The notes: a model not told the origin generated them from the sequence alone. 64,000 bases of DNA from Desulfovibrio sp. G11 (GCF_900243745.1 NZ_LT984798.1:2564001-2628000); one strand, 5' to 3'. Numbered from the stretch's first letter, positions 8,305-17,433 are shown. Translations and numbers: made by a program.

Positions 8305-9359
8305 GCCCCGGCCCCTACGGCGGCTTCTTTCTGCACATGCCCCCTTACAATGCTGTCGCCGGCATGCGTATAGCGGCGCAAAATGCGGCAGCGGTCGCCG
8401 TTGGCCACAAGGCCCACCGTGTCATAAAGGCCGCCGTGGTTTTTTTCATCCCATATGATGTGACTGGCGTCTTCACCAGGGGCATAGCCCATAAAAACAA
8501 GCTGTTCTGAAAGAAAGTGTCTGCTCTGTTCATCCATGCCGTCCAGAAGATGCGCAACCCCAAGGGCCAGAGGGCAGTCGTTTCTGGGGCATTTGCCTGC
8601 ATGCCGCGGTTGGTGCCCGCTTTCACCGAGGGCGTCAATCTCTGCATGGAGTTTGTCCCACACCGAAAAAAATGTGGCGAGATAGCGTGCGCGGTCCTGC
8701 GCCTGACGACGCAGAGAAGGCCTGAAGGCCTCCACGTCCAGGGACGTGGTTTTTTTGGCAAGCAGAACGAAAAGAAAGGCTGCGCCCAGCAGCAGATACA
8801 AGCGCTTGAGCAGGCCCGGCCCGCGGCTTGCGCCAAAGACGGCACTTTTGAAGTCCGCCCAGGAGGCGAGGCGCAAAATGCCGGCGGCAAGGCTGGCCGC
8901 GAATGTGGTGAGAGTTCCCAGGCCCAGAAACGTCAGTAGGCGGGTACGGGCCTTGGGGTTGCCTGACAGGTATTCCGCGCCGTAAAGCATGCCGAGCACG
9001 GCCCCCACGCGCAGGATGCCCCCGCCCATATCAATGAGGCCGAGCAGGCCGGACAAAAGACCTCCGACAAAAAAACCAAGAAAAACAATGCCCGCCATGC
9101 TGAGCAGAGAATATCTTTTTACATACAGGGCGTCGGTGGAAAAGCCCGGCATGTCGCGGGCAAGGCTCCAGCGCAGTTCTTCCGAAATGTCTGCACAGGC
9201 GGACCTTGAGGCGCACTGGGCCACCAGGTCTTCCTTGAGATCGGCAAGCAACTGGCGGTGCTGCGCGTAATCGCCAGGAAAGGACGCTATTTTTTCGAGA
9301 GTTCCATCCGCAAGAGCGTCGATATGGGGAGCGGATGCAACGGTATTGGTAGTGGTCAT
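8301..9359 (-). CDS. membrane protein partner of the Hsp70-like ATPase
   Basis: 352 residues from the chosen ATG (a GTG 114 bases upstream is also in frame but has poorer context; GGAA precedes the chosen start). The N-terminal third is soluble and helical. A block of three to four hydrophobic segments follows (LLSMAGIVFLGFFVGGLLSG and on, then LYLLLGAAFLFVLLA), then a soluble C-terminal domain ending YDTVGLVANGDRCRILRRYT and GDSIVRGHVQK. That tail resembles the small beta domain at the end of GrpE-type nucleotide exchange factors, an impression that would need a profile search. Coupled to the ATPase gene by an ATGA overlap. Confidence 0.65.
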   Translation of the reverse strand: MTTTNTVASAPHIDALADGTLEKIASFPGDYAQHRQLLADLKEDLVAQCASRSACADISEELRWSLARDMPGFSTDALYVKRYSLLSMAGIVFLGFFVGGLLSGLLGLIDMGGGILRVGAVLGMLYGAEYLSGNPKARTRLLTFLGLGTLTTFAASLAAGILRLASWADFKSAVFGASRGPGLLKRLYLLLGAAFLFVLLAKKTTSLDVEAFRPSLRRQAQDRARYLATFFSVWDKLHAEIDALGESGHQPRHAGKCPRNDCPLALGVAHLLDGMDEQSRHFLSEQLVFMGYAPGEDASHIIWDEKNHGGLYDTVGLVANGDRCRILRRYTHAGDSIVRGHVQKEAAVGAGA

Positions 9360-9896
9360 ACTGTCTGTTCCGTTTGCTGTGGTGCTGGCGGCGGGTCCCG
9401 TGGTTGTGGCGACATGCCCGGTTTCGTAAAAAAGAGACCGCGTAGCGCAGAATGCCTGTAAAAAGTAGCGCACACTGTTGCCAAGTCAAGGGGCGCGGTT
9501 TCCGGGAAAGGGAGCCTGCGGGGATGCGATGTGTGCTCATATTGTCGCAATGCCTGTCAGCAATCCGTCAGCGCGCAGGGCGAAGTCAAAGGTGATATGG
9601 GCCGGAAGGGGGGCAGTGTTCTGCTGCTTACGGGAAGTGACGTCTCAGGGGCATTTGGTGGGGGCAGGTAGGGTCGCAAGTGCTGCGCTCAATACCGTGC
9701 GTCGGCGGGGCCGGATCGTCCGGTTTTGCGGGCGGTGTTCTGCTGTAAGGCAGCAGTCTGCGGCAAAAACAGCATGGCGGCGGATTGTGCCGACACCTGC
9801 CGGGAAAAGGATCAGTCACATGGGTCGGATGTGCCGGGGGGGGCCGGAGCTACGCCGGGGCGGCATTCCGCTCATGAAACGGCGGCAGGCGGAAGG
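9360..9896. other. intergenic region
   Basis: About 540 bases between the Hsp70-like operon and ybaK, both leftward. Open frames on the plus strand here lack ribosome sites and family features. The promoter of the Hsp70-like operon must lie within it, but I cannot point to a convincing site. Confidence 0.5.
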
Positions 9897-10385
9897 TCAG
9901 GCCTGTCGGGCGATGTTGGCTGTATCGCCGGTTACGGCCCGGAGCAGGTCTTGTGGCGACAGGCATATCTGCACGCCGCGCAGGCCAGCGCTTATATAGA
10001 TGCTTTCCTGCTCAAGGGCGCTGGCGTCCACAAAAACAGGATAGTTTTTTTTGCCGCCCAGCGGAGAACAGCCGCCGCGCACATAGCCTGTGAGAGGGCG
10101 CACGTCCTTGAGGTGAACCATTTCCGTATGCTTGTTGCCCGAAGCGGCAGCAAGCGCCTTGAGGTTCAGCTCTGTACCGGCAGGTATGCAGGCCATAAGT
10201 ACGCCTGTTTTGTCTCCGCGGGCAACCAGGGTCTTGAAAACACGCTGTGGCTCTACTCCAAGCTGGCGGGCCATGGTAACGGCGGAGAGATCGTTTTCGT
10301 CTACGGCAACCTGGTGCAGGGTATGGGCTATGCCCTGTTTTTCCAGCTGACGGGCGGCATTGGTCTTGGATATCTTGGCGGACAT
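9897..10385 (-). CDS. ybaK: Cys-tRNA(Pro)/Cys-tRNA(Cys) deacylase YbaK/EbsC
   Basis: Trans-editing enzyme of the YbaK/INS family that hydrolyses Cys-tRNA mischarged on tRNA-Pro. 162 residues from MSAKISKTNAARQLEKQGI. It has the conserved early Lys segment VFKTLVARGDKTG and the GYVRGGCSPLGGKK block near the active site, both diagnostic of YbaK rather than ProX or YeaK. The ATG at 10385 is chosen because the alternative GTG at 10439 lies inside the kinase gene and adds residues not seen in the family. It starts 36 bases after the hybrid kinase stop and is probably co-transcribed with it. Confidence 0.9.
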   Translation of the reverse strand: MSAKISKTNAARQLEKQGIAHTLHQVAVDENDLSAVTMARQLGVEPQRVFKTLVARGDKTGVLMACIPAGTELNLKALAAASGNKHTEMVHLKDVRPLTGYVRGGCSPLGGKKNYPVFVDASALEQESIYISAGLRGVQICLSPQDLLRAVTGDTANIARQA

Positions 10386-10420
10386 GTTTTTTGCAGGGGC
10401 TTGAAGCGGCGCGGGTTTGT

Positions 10421-12478
10421 TCAGCAGAGGCCAAGCCACTGAACTATCTTGTTGCGCAGCGTTACCAGATTAAAAGGTTTGGCAAGGTAGTCGTCCATAC
10501 CTGAATCCATGATTTCATCCATAGTTTCGGGCATGGCTACGGCTGTCATTGCGATGATGGGCAGAGCTTTGCCATGTGGCGCTTTGGGCAGATTACGGCG
10601 GATTTCACGGGTGGCATGCAGGCCGTCCATAACAGGCATATATACATCCATAAATATCATGTCATAGCCTGTTTGCAGCGCCATGTGTACGGCTTCACGG
10701 CCGTTATGGGCAAGGTCGCACTCAATATCGAGGTGGCGCAGCATGGCTCTGGCTATTTCCTGATTGATCTCGTTGTCTTCTACCAGAAGTATCTTGAGGT
10801 CTGCGGCGTTCTGCAGGGGCAAAACTCCATGCGCCTCATCGCTGGTTTCGCAATAGATATTGCGGGCGGCGGTACATGGTATGCGCAGATGAAATCGCGA
10901 ACCTTCGCCAAGCCTGCTTTCGCACCACAGGCTGCCCTGCATAAGCTCGGCAATACGTTTGCATATGCTCAGGCCCAGGCCCGTGCCGCCAAAGCGGCGG
11001 CTGATGCTCGAGTTGGCCTGCGTATAGGGATCAAAAAGGTGCTGCTGGTATTCGTGGCTTATGCCCATGCCCGTATCTGACACCTCAAAGTGCAGCCAGT
11101 CACCATCGTCGTCCTGTTGCCGGTGGATGCGCAGCCCCACCTTGCCCCTGGCGGTAAACTTGACCGCGTTGCTCATGAGGTTGAGCAGCACCTGTTTGAG
11201 GCGCAGGCTGTCGCCCCAGAGCTTGAGAGGCACATCGTCATCCAGGTGGCATTGGTACTCAAGCCCTTTCTGTTCCATGGCAAAGCGCACGGATGTGTGA
11301 ACAAAATCCAGTACTTCCTCTACCATAAAATTGACGTTTTCCAGCTCCATCTTGTTGGCCTCGATTTTTGAAAGATCGAGAACATCATTGATGATAGCCA
11401 GCAGGTTTGTGGAAGAAGAGCGGATTTTCAGCAGATATTCCTTGAGTTCCCCATCCGGGCCACTTTGCAGGGCCAGATGAGTGAGGCCGATGATACCGTT
11501 GAGCGGTGTACGGATTTCGTGGCTCATGTGGGCCAGAAATTCCGTTTTGGCCTGAGAGGCAATAACGGCTGACTGTTTTTCATGCCGGGTGCGCAGGATG
11601 TCGGTTATATCCGTGCTGATGGAAAGCCGCACGGGCCTGTCATTGTCCCATTTGATCACCTTGTCTACCACGGTATACGTGCGGTTGGTGACCTCGTTCT
11701 GGTAGGTCCACTGGTAGGCTTCGCCTGTGCGGCGAATAATGGGGGTGGTGCAGTAGGGGCAGGGGCTGTCCCGGCCCATAAGCCTTTTATGACAGCTGTC
11801 GTCTTCGCTTTCTTGCGGTGTGGGAAATGTTTCTGCAACGCTTTTATTGGAAAAAAGAATCCTGTTCGTTTCCATATCCACGATGCATACGGGATTGGGA
11901 AATGCGTCAAGAATGTCACGAAGCTGTTTGTGCTTTTGACGCAACCTGCCGTAAAGACGAAAATGGGTGAGCACCATGGCCAGGATGTTGCTCAGCAGGT
12001 GGCATATATTTACGTCATCCTGTGACCAGCCTTGCCCGGAAATGCGCCTGGTGAGGCAGATGCCGCCACAAAGCCCGCCTTCGTGAACAATGGGAATGCA
12101 AAGGGCAGCCCTGACCTGACGCGCGAGAAAAAACTTTTTTTGCGGTCCTTCGGGCATCTGCCCGGTATCAGAAATGCAAAGTTCTTTACGCTGCAAGAAG
12201 GTGTCGAGCAGGGGGGCCATGTCGTCCAGCGTTGGCAGGGGCAGCGGGCAGGCGGCGCTGGGTACGGAGCTTGTCCATACAAAAGGCTCGGCCCACCGGC
12301 TGTTGGCGTATTCAAGAAGAACCACCTGTCCGCAGTGCAAGGTTTCACCCATACTGGCGAGGCTGGCGTGCAAAAAGGGGGCTTTGTGATAATGCAAAAG
12401 TGCCGAGCTGGAAATTTCCAACGCCAGAATCATAGGGTTGACGCCGGGACCGTCTGGGGCCTTGCTGTGAACTGGCAT
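10421..12478 (-). CDS. soluble GAF-PAS hybrid histidine kinase with receiver
   Basis: 685 residues from the ATG at 12478, chosen because GGAG lies eight bases before it; an ATG 36 bases upstream (12514) is in frame with a poorer site. No membrane segments. Order: GAF-like domain (about 30-175), PAS (about 185-300) with a Cys cluster in CHKRLMGRDSPCPYC (Cys229, 240, 243), HisKA with phospho-acceptor His320 in HMSHEIRTPLNG, HATPase with SDTGMGIS and GGTGLGLSI, and a C-terminal receiver with Asp611 in IFMDVYMPVMDG. The Cys-rich PAS insert suggests redox or metal/heme sensing (inference). No cognate regulator gene is adjacent, so output may be through a phosphorelay. Confidence 0.88.
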   Translation of the reverse strand: MPVHSKAPDGPGVNPMILALEISSSALLHYHKAPFLHASLASMGETLHCGQVVLLEYANSRWAEPFVWTSSVPSAACPLPLPTLDDMAPLLDTFLQRKELCISDTGQMPEGPQKKFFLARQVRAALCIPIVHEGGLCGGICLTRRISGQGWSQDDVNICHLLSNILAMVLTHFRLYGRLRQKHKQLRDILDAFPNPVCIVDMETNRILFSNKSVAETFPTPQESEDDSCHKRLMGRDSPCPYCTTPIIRRTGEAYQWTYQNEVTNRTYTVVDKVIKWDNDRPVRLSISTDITDILRTRHEKQSAVIASQAKTEFLAHMSHEIRTPLNGIIGLTHLALQSGPDGELKEYLLKIRSSSTNLLAIINDVLDLSKIEANKMELENVNFMVEEVLDFVHTSVRFAMEQKGLEYQCHLDDDVPLKLWGDSLRLKQVLLNLMSNAVKFTARGKVGLRIHRQQDDDGDWLHFEVSDTGMGISHEYQQHLFDPYTQANSSISRRFGGTGLGLSICKRIAELMQGSLWCESRLGEGSRFHLRIPCTAARNIYCETSDEAHGVLPLQNAADLKILLVEDNEINQEIARAMLRHLDIECDLAHNGREAVHMALQTGYDMIFMDVYMPVMDGLHATREIRRNLPKAPHGKALPIIAMTAVAMPETMDEIMDSGMDDYLAKPFNLVTLRNKIVQWLGLC

Positions 12479-12741
12479 GCGGCACTCCGTAAAGGTTAAG
12501 ATTTCCAGCGACATTTGCCTGATAACATAGCTGCCGCCCGGGAAAACAGGATCACCTGGCTACGGCATGGAAAAAGTCTGGCCCGCGGCGTACCGTTTCC
12601 GGCAGAGGCTCATTTTTTGCCCTGCGTCTGGAAAAAAGTACACGCATCAGGCGGTTACGATGAAATAGGAACTAAAGAGCCAGCATATCCGGATAAAGTA
12701 ATATGTGTCAATGAAAAGAGTACGATAGAGCGAGTGTTTAC

Positions 12742-14319
12742 TTAGTCCGAACTCCAGATCCTGCCCAGTGTGCGGGCTTGTTCTTCCTTTTTTTCCTGTT
12801 CAAGAAGGCGCAATTTTTCAACCAGACCAGCGGCTTTTTCCTGAAGTCGGGGCAGGTCGTCTTCATTGGTGATTACCATATCACAGGCGCCCATTTTGCG
12901 GTCTTCAGGCCATTGCCATTCCTCGAGGGCGGCCATTTTTTCCTGATTCCAGCCCCGGTGTTCTGCCGTGCGCGCGCTGCGTAGGGGCAGGGGGCAATGT
13001 ACGCCCACGCTGAGCGGTACAGGCCTGAAAACATGCTGCCAACCGCACTCGAAATAAAGCGGAATTTCGGCGGCGGCCAAGGGGATTCCTGCATTTTCAT
13101 GCTGCTGCCAGAAGTCAGCGATGCGTTGCTGTGTCAGGGCGTGAACCGTCTGTTCCACATCACGACGGAGAACGGGGTCTTCCCGCATGGCGGCCATGAG
13201 GGCGCTTCTGCTCACAGCGCCGTCGGCCCCAAGCAGGCCGCCGCGCAGCCGGCCGATCCACTGGCTGCCCGCGCCTCCCGGAGCGTAAAGATCTGCCACC
13301 ACGTCATCGGCGCTGATGACAGGCACACCCAGCGCGGCCAGGCTGGCCGACAGCGTCGATTTGCCGCTGCCCGGATTGCCCGTGATTACCAGCCGCTGCA
13401 TTCGCTGCATGGCGGCCAGAGCGGCATCCGGCATGTCGTGCGGCGGCGGGCAGGTAAAACGCATGTCTTCGCCGCTTGCAGGGTGGGTGAAACCCAGCCG
13501 CCATGCGTGCAGCATCTGGCGGGGAGCCATGTTCTGCACAGCTTTGGGAGCGTAAAGTCTGTCGCCTAGCAGGGGGTACCCCAGATGTGTCATATGCACC
13601 CGTATCTGATGGGTACGCCCTGTATGAATGCGCACGGCCAGCAGCGATACGCTGCCGTCGTCCGTGTTCCAGAGTCTGCGCCATTCTGTGAACGCATTTC
13701 TGCCGCCCTGGTCTTCCGGGACCACGGCCATTTTTATTTTGGCTGTGGGGTGCCGCCCCAACGGCTCACGGCACTGGCCTTCAAGCGGCGGCAGGCCGCT
13801 TACAAGGGCCAGATATTCCTTGTGAACCTGGCGCTCGGCAAAAGCTGCAGCCAGAGCCAGGCAGTCGGCTTCTGTAAGGGCGACTACAAGAAGGCCGCTG
13901 GTATCCTTGTCCAGGCGGTGCACAATGCCGGGTCGCTGCCCTTCAAGTCTGGACAGTTGCGGAAAGCGCCCCAGAAGGCGCTGCACCAGCGTCTGTTCCG
14001 GGCAGGACGGGCACGGATGAACCGTAAGCCCCGCGGGTTTGTTGCAGACCACAAGGTGATCATCCTGCCAGAGCAGTTCCAGATGCCCTTCTTCGGGCTG
14101 AAGGCGGTCCGGATGTTCCGGCAAGTCCAGAGTCACGGTCTGCCCCATGCGCATTTTGGCTGCGGGGCGTTTTTCCGGCAGTCCGTCCACGGTACAGCAA
14201 CCGGCCTGCACGACCTTTTGCAGGGCTGCCCGTGAAAGTTCCGGAACCGTGGCACCCAGTATGCGGTCAAGGCGCTTGCCCGCTTGCCCGGCTGTTATTT
14301 TCAGTTGCAGCCTGCTCAC
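12742..14319 (-). CDS. RluD-type pseudouridine synthase fused to dephospho-CoA kinase
   Basis: 525 residues carrying two enzymes. Residues 1-300 are a RluA/RluD family rRNA pseudouridine synthase: S4-like domain at 5-65, catalytic Asp137 in HRLDKDTSGLL, and RIHTGRTHQIRVH. Residues 308-510 are a CoaE dephospho-CoA kinase, the last step of CoA synthesis: P-loop GNPGSGKST (314-322), ISADDVVADLY, EIPLYFECGW, and CDMVITNEDD near the end. There is no stop or internal start signal between the halves, so this is one reading frame. The GTG start overlaps the NlpC/P60 stop (GTGA). No separate coaE occurs in the window. Confidence 0.92.
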   Translation of the reverse strand: MSRLQLKITAGQAGKRLDRILGATVPELSRAALQKVVQAGCCTVDGLPEKRPAAKMRMGQTVTLDLPEHPDRLQPEEGHLELLWQDDHLVVCNKPAGLTVHPCPSCPEQTLVQRLLGRFPQLSRLEGQRPGIVHRLDKDTSGLLVVALTEADCLALAAAFAERQVHKEYLALVSGLPPLEGQCREPLGRHPTAKIKMAVVPEDQGGRNAFTEWRRLWNTDDGSVSLLAVRIHTGRTHQIRVHMTHLGYPLLGDRLYAPKAVQNMAPRQMLHAWRLGFTHPASGEDMRFTCPPPHDMPDAALAAMQRMQRLVITGNPGSGKSTLSASLAALGVPVISADDVVADLYAPGGAGSQWIGRLRGGLLGADGAVSRSALMAAMREDPVLRRDVEQTVHALTQQRIADFWQQHENAGIPLAAAEIPLYFECGWQHVFRPVPLSVGVHCPLPLRSARTAEHRGWNQEKMAALEEWQWPEDRKMGACDMVITNEDDLPRLQEKAAGLVEKLRLLEQEKKEEQARTLGRIWSSD

Positions 14320-15695
14320 TGGAGTGTGTCCGCCGGGGTTGAGAGGGTGCGCAGCCGGTCTACAAAGGTGGTGCCGCGATAGAGGTTTTTCAGTTCGTCA
14401 CCGGGCGTGATGGACGTAACCACGGCCCTGCCGATGACAAAGCGGGCATTGTTATCCGGGCCGTCAATGGTGCGCACTCCCCACACATTATGGAAAATGG
14501 CGGGGCGGCCGCGATACTTGCCCACATACAGGGTGATGTGGCCGCGCATGCCCACAAGGCTCAGAAAAGGTACGCCGTTGCGCAGGATTGCCTCTTCTTT
14601 TTCTTTGGCACTCATGCCTTCAAGGGAGCTGATCGCGCCGGTGCGGGCCTGGGCCACGGAGTTGCGGGGCAGCCAGAGGCCGAAAGGTGTAAAAAGATCA
14701 CGTGTAAGGGCAGAGCAGTCCCTTTCGCCGAACATGCCGCCCCAGCCGTAGCGCTGGCCCATCATGACGTTGCCCACGCGGGCTACGTTGGCCGGTGTCA
14801 GCGGAAGCGGGCGAAGCGCGGCATCACCCGGAGCAACCGTCACGGGGGTGGTGGCTGCCATGCCGTTGCCGCCCTTTACCGGGGCAAGCAGGCCCACGGG
14901 ATTGATGTCGGCGGCGCCGCCCGGCAGGGGCAATATGGCACCTATGCTTACACTCTGCCCGTCGGCGGGGCCGGTGATGCCGTTCGCGCCGCCAAGATGC
15001 ACATTGTCTTTGACAATGGCGGCAAACCTCGAATTTCGGTATGCAGCAGCAAAGCCTTCGTCCACAAGGGCAAGGTCATCGGCGTCGACCCATCCTCCGG
15101 CTATGGGGCATTCTACAAAATGCCAGCGTCCGTCGCGCGAGGTATGGGCAATGAGCACAGGCGTTCCCAGGGGAAGCAGGGAATACTGGAAGTAGTCGAA
15201 CGGATTTGCGCGCGGGTCCGGGGTAGGTTCGGAAAAGCGCGTCTGGTGTGTGGGCATTTCACGCAGGTCGGCATTGCGCACGGTGATGGCCGCCTGGGCG
15301 CGTGAGGGAAAATTTTTGAGGTCGGCATTGCGGGCTATGGCGTCCCATTCCGTCTGGGTCCAGCGTTCGCTGCCCTGTCTGTAACCCCTGGCCTTGCCGA
15401 AAATGGCCGCCACATCACGCTTGCGCATGGATGTCTTGCGCATGTCCCACGGGCCGAAAAATATGCGGTCAAAGCGCGCGACCTGACGATCCTGCTCGGT
15501 CTGGGAGATGAGGCGCCTGTCCGGTCCGGCATTCTGGGCGTAAACTTCAAGATTCTGGGGAAACTGGCGCAGGTCTGCAATGGTTCCCATCCAGTCCGGG
15601 GTATGACCGTCGCGGGGTGGGACGTTTTTGCCGCCGCAGGCGGCCAGAAGCAGCAAGGTGAGTGCCGGCAGAAGCAGGCGAAGGCGGGAAAGCAT
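14316..15695 (-). CDS. NlpC/P60 cell-wall peptidase lipoprotein with SH3 domains
   Basis: 459 residues. A lipoprotein signal ends in LLLAAC (lipidated Cys20), so it is expected on the periplasmic side of a membrane. An N-terminal N_NLPC_P60-like region and two SH3b-like domains (around 130-270) precede an NlpC/P60 papain-like domain with Cys327 in GERDCSALT, His386 in GMRGHITLYVG and His402 in FHNVWG, giving a full triad. The predicted activity is cleavage of gamma-D-Glu-diaminoacid bonds in peptidoglycan peptides. The start at 15695 is chosen because GGAGG is eight bases before it; an ATG six bases upstream is too close. The stop overlaps the start of the RluD-CoaE gene. Confidence 0.9.
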   Translation of the reverse strand: MLSRLRLLLPALTLLLLAACGGKNVPPRDGHTPDWMGTIADLRQFPQNLEVYAQNAGPDRRLISQTEQDRQVARFDRIFFGPWDMRKTSMRKRDVAAIFGKARGYRQGSERWTQTEWDAIARNADLKNFPSRAQAAITVRNADLREMPTHQTRFSEPTPDPRANPFDYFQYSLLPLGTPVLIAHTSRDGRWHFVECPIAGGWVDADDLALVDEGFAAAYRNSRFAAIVKDNVHLGGANGITGPADGQSVSIGAILPLPGGAADINPVGLLAPVKGGNGMAATTPVTVAPGDAALRPLPLTPANVARVGNVMMGQRYGWGGMFGERDCSALTRDLFTPFGLWLPRNSVAQARTGAISSLEGMSAKEKEEAILRNGVPFLSLVGMRGHITLYVGKYRGRPAIFHNVWGVRTIDGPDNNARFVIGRAVVTSITPGDELKNLYRGTTFVDRLRTLSTPADTLQ

Positions 15696-15816
15696 GGGCA
15701 TGATCCTCCGGAAACCGGCCTCAGGTACGGGCCGTTTATTTAAAATAGCACTTCAAATATATAAATGCCAATATATTGTTTTTCACAGCTTTTCGCTGTT
15801 GCCGGCCGTTGCGGTA

Positions 15817-15845
15817 TTGACATCGCAGCGTGCCCTCCTTAAAAG
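15817..15845 (+). promoter_or_regulatory. promoter of tRNA-Glu
   Basis: TTGACA at 15817-15822, then a 17-base spacer and TAAAAG at 15840-15845, ending eleven bases before the tRNA. The -35 is perfect and the -10 matches four of six. Confidence 0.6.
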
Positions 15846-15855
15846 AAATCTCGCT

Positions 15856-15931
15856 GTCACCATCGTCTATCCGGTTAGGACGGCGGCCTCTCAAGCCGCT
15901 AAGACGGGTTCAAATCCCGTTGGTGACGCCA
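15856..15931 (+). tRNA. tRNA-Glu (anticodon CTC)
   Basis: 76 bases with encoded CCA. Acceptor arms GTCACCA/TGGTGAC pair over seven bases, the D stem is GTCT/GGAC, the anticodon stem GCGGC/GCCGC encloses the loop CTCTCAA giving anticodon CTC (codon GAG), and the T arm is ACGGG-TTCAAAT-CCCGT. The sequence also matches the general look of bacterial tRNA-Glu (CGTCTA in the D arm). Confidence 0.96.
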
Positions 15932-15987
15932 GTTTTTCTGAAAATGCAGCGCAGTTTGCCGATTGGTGTGCCGTTTGTATTTTTTCA

Positions 15988-16022
15988 GGGGCGTGAAGGT
16001 TGCCACCTTCGCGCCCCTTTTT
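15988..16022 (+). terminator. Rho-independent terminator after tRNA-Glu
   Basis: 13-bp stem starting GGGGCG and ending CGCCCC with one G-T wobble and a TGCC loop, followed by five T. It lies 57 bases after the tRNA 3' end. Confidence 0.88.
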
Positions 16023-16039
16023 GTGTTGTGCGTATGGGG

Positions 16040-16372
16040 TCAGGCCGGGCTGCCCCAGCCGGAAACAATGATAAGCATCCCGGCCAGAGCCACGCCGCCG
16101 CCTATCATGTCGGTGGTGGAAAGGTTCACGCCATCTACAAATTTGAGCCACGCCAGGGCAGTTGCCACATACACGCACCCATAAGCAGCATATACCCGCC
16201 CACTGGCGGCAGGGTGCATGGTCAAAAGCCAGGCAAAGGCGGCCAGGCTCAGAGCCGCCGGGACCAGAAGCCAGGGAGAGCCGCCCTTGCGCAGCCAGAC
16301 ATAAGGCAGGTAGCAGCCCGCGATTTCGGCAACAGCCGTGACCACAAACAGCAGAAATGTTTTCAGGATCAT
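16040..16372 (-). CDS. ynfA: YnfA/UPF0060 small membrane protein
   Basis: 110-residue four-helix inner-membrane protein of the UPF0060/YnfA family. It begins [20 protein letters not shown] and contains [18 protein letters not shown] and WGG/WGS-type C-terminal residues, all characteristic. YnfA has been linked to SMR-like multidrug efflux, but physiological substrates are unclear. Single gene, convergent with the tRNA terminator. Confidence 0.93.
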   Translation of the reverse strand: MILKTFLLFVVTAVAEIAGCYLPYVWLRKGGSPWLLVPAALSLAAFAWLLTMHPAASGRVYAAYGCVYVATALAWLKFVDGVNLSTTDMIGGGVALAGMLIIVSGWGSPA

Positions 16373-16464
16373 CTTTTTCTTCTTTTCCGCAGTTGACGAA
16401 ACCCCTCACGGCCAGAATGCCAGAAGCGCGGGCCGGGGTCGAGTGGCTCATGCCGGTTCCCGGG

Positions 16465-16510
16465 GAAAAATGAAAGCGGAACGACCAGGGGCCTGCCCGG
16501 GCCGTTCCGC
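16465..16510 (-). terminator. terminator of the DUF2156 gene
   Basis: Read on the minus strand, the arms GCGGAACG and CGTTCCGC (16476-16510 with GC-rich interior) are followed by a T-rich run, just downstream of the DUF2156 stop. Confidence 0.7.
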
Positions 16511-16539
16511 CGCTGCATGTGGGCATGCAGTGCAAAAGC

Positions 16540-17433
16540 TTATGCCTTGCGGATGCGTACCTTGTATTTGCGCAGAAAATCTGTGGGCATGTAGGTCATT
16601 TTGGCCTGACGCAAGCCTTCTTCGTCCAGGTCCTGTGCGCGGTTGATATAGGTGAATCCGGTTCCGGCGCGGCGGGCAAACGTGCAGTTGATGGTCTGGT
16701 ATACGCCCTTGAAGCCGCTGAGGCCTTTTTCGTAATGCACTCCAAGGCTTGTGCCGTCAAGGTTTTCGCCCACGCTGAAAGCTACCATCTTGCCATCCAC
16801 ATACAGCGACCCGCCTACAAGGTTGCGAAAACTGTTCCAGTGGCTGAGTACACGGTTGATAGCCTCATTTTCGGCACGCAGCGATGGGGAGTCTTCGCAT
16901 TCGTGCCACTGGCACCAGTCGTCCTGTACGGCCAGCACGTCTTCGATCATGCGGTCGTCCAGGTCGTGATAGTCTGGTTCGCCGTAGTTTTTGATGTAGC
17001 TGTTGTAGTGATTACGTTTTTTATGAAAACGGTTGCCAGGCAGGTCGGCAAGCTCTTCCTGCTTGTACAGGTATTCCCATTGCCCCCTGTCTTCTTCGGC
17101 GTCTACCAGGCCGGGCAGGCGTTCCTGCCAGACATGAAGCAATTCTTCGGGTACACGCACCACTTCATGGGCGGTTTCATTGAACGAGCAGGGCAAAAGG
17201 CTTTTCCAGTCCACAGCATTCCAGTCACCCACGGGGGCCCAGCATACTTCATAAGGACGGGTCTGGCGTATCCAGCACATACTGTCTTCAAAGCACCATT
17301 CAAGACCGTAGTATTCCTGCCAGCCCCAGAGGTTGGCAAGAGTGTAGTCCAGCGAGCGCTGGGGGGTGCGTTGCCAGATGTCATAGTAGCGCTGGCTGTC
17401 GTCCAGGCTTACGGGAATGAATTTTTTACTCAC
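16540..17433 (-). CDS. DUF2156 GNAT-fold protein
   Basis: 297 residues starting with GTG at 17433, chosen because AAGGAG sits nine bases upstream and the family alignment begins at KKFIPVSLDD; a longer frame upstream lacks a site. DUF2156 proteins have two GNAT-like halves and are related to the C-terminal domain of lysylphosphatidylglycerol synthase (MprF). Recognisable features are NRFHKKRNHYNSY in the middle and FLRKYKVRIRK at the end. It has no membrane segments, so it would be a cytoplasmic aminoacyl- or acyl-transferase-like protein; the acceptor is unknown. The MATE gene lies 53 bases upstream, same strand. Confidence 0.85.
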   Translation of the reverse strand: MSKKFIPVSLDDSQRYYDIWQRTPQRSLDYTLANLWGWQEYYGLEWCFEDSMCWIRQTRPYEVCWAPVGDWNAVDWKSLLPCSFNETAHEVVRVPEELLHVWQERLPGLVDAEEDRGQWEYLYKQEELADLPGNRFHKKRNHYNSYIKNYGEPDYHDLDDRMIEDVLAVQDDWCQWHECEDSPSLRAENEAINRVLSHWNSFRNLVGGSLYVDGKMVAFSVGENLDGTSLGVHYEKGLSGFKGVYQTINCTFARRAGTGFTYINRAQDLDEEGLRQAKMTYMPTDFLRKYKVRIRKA

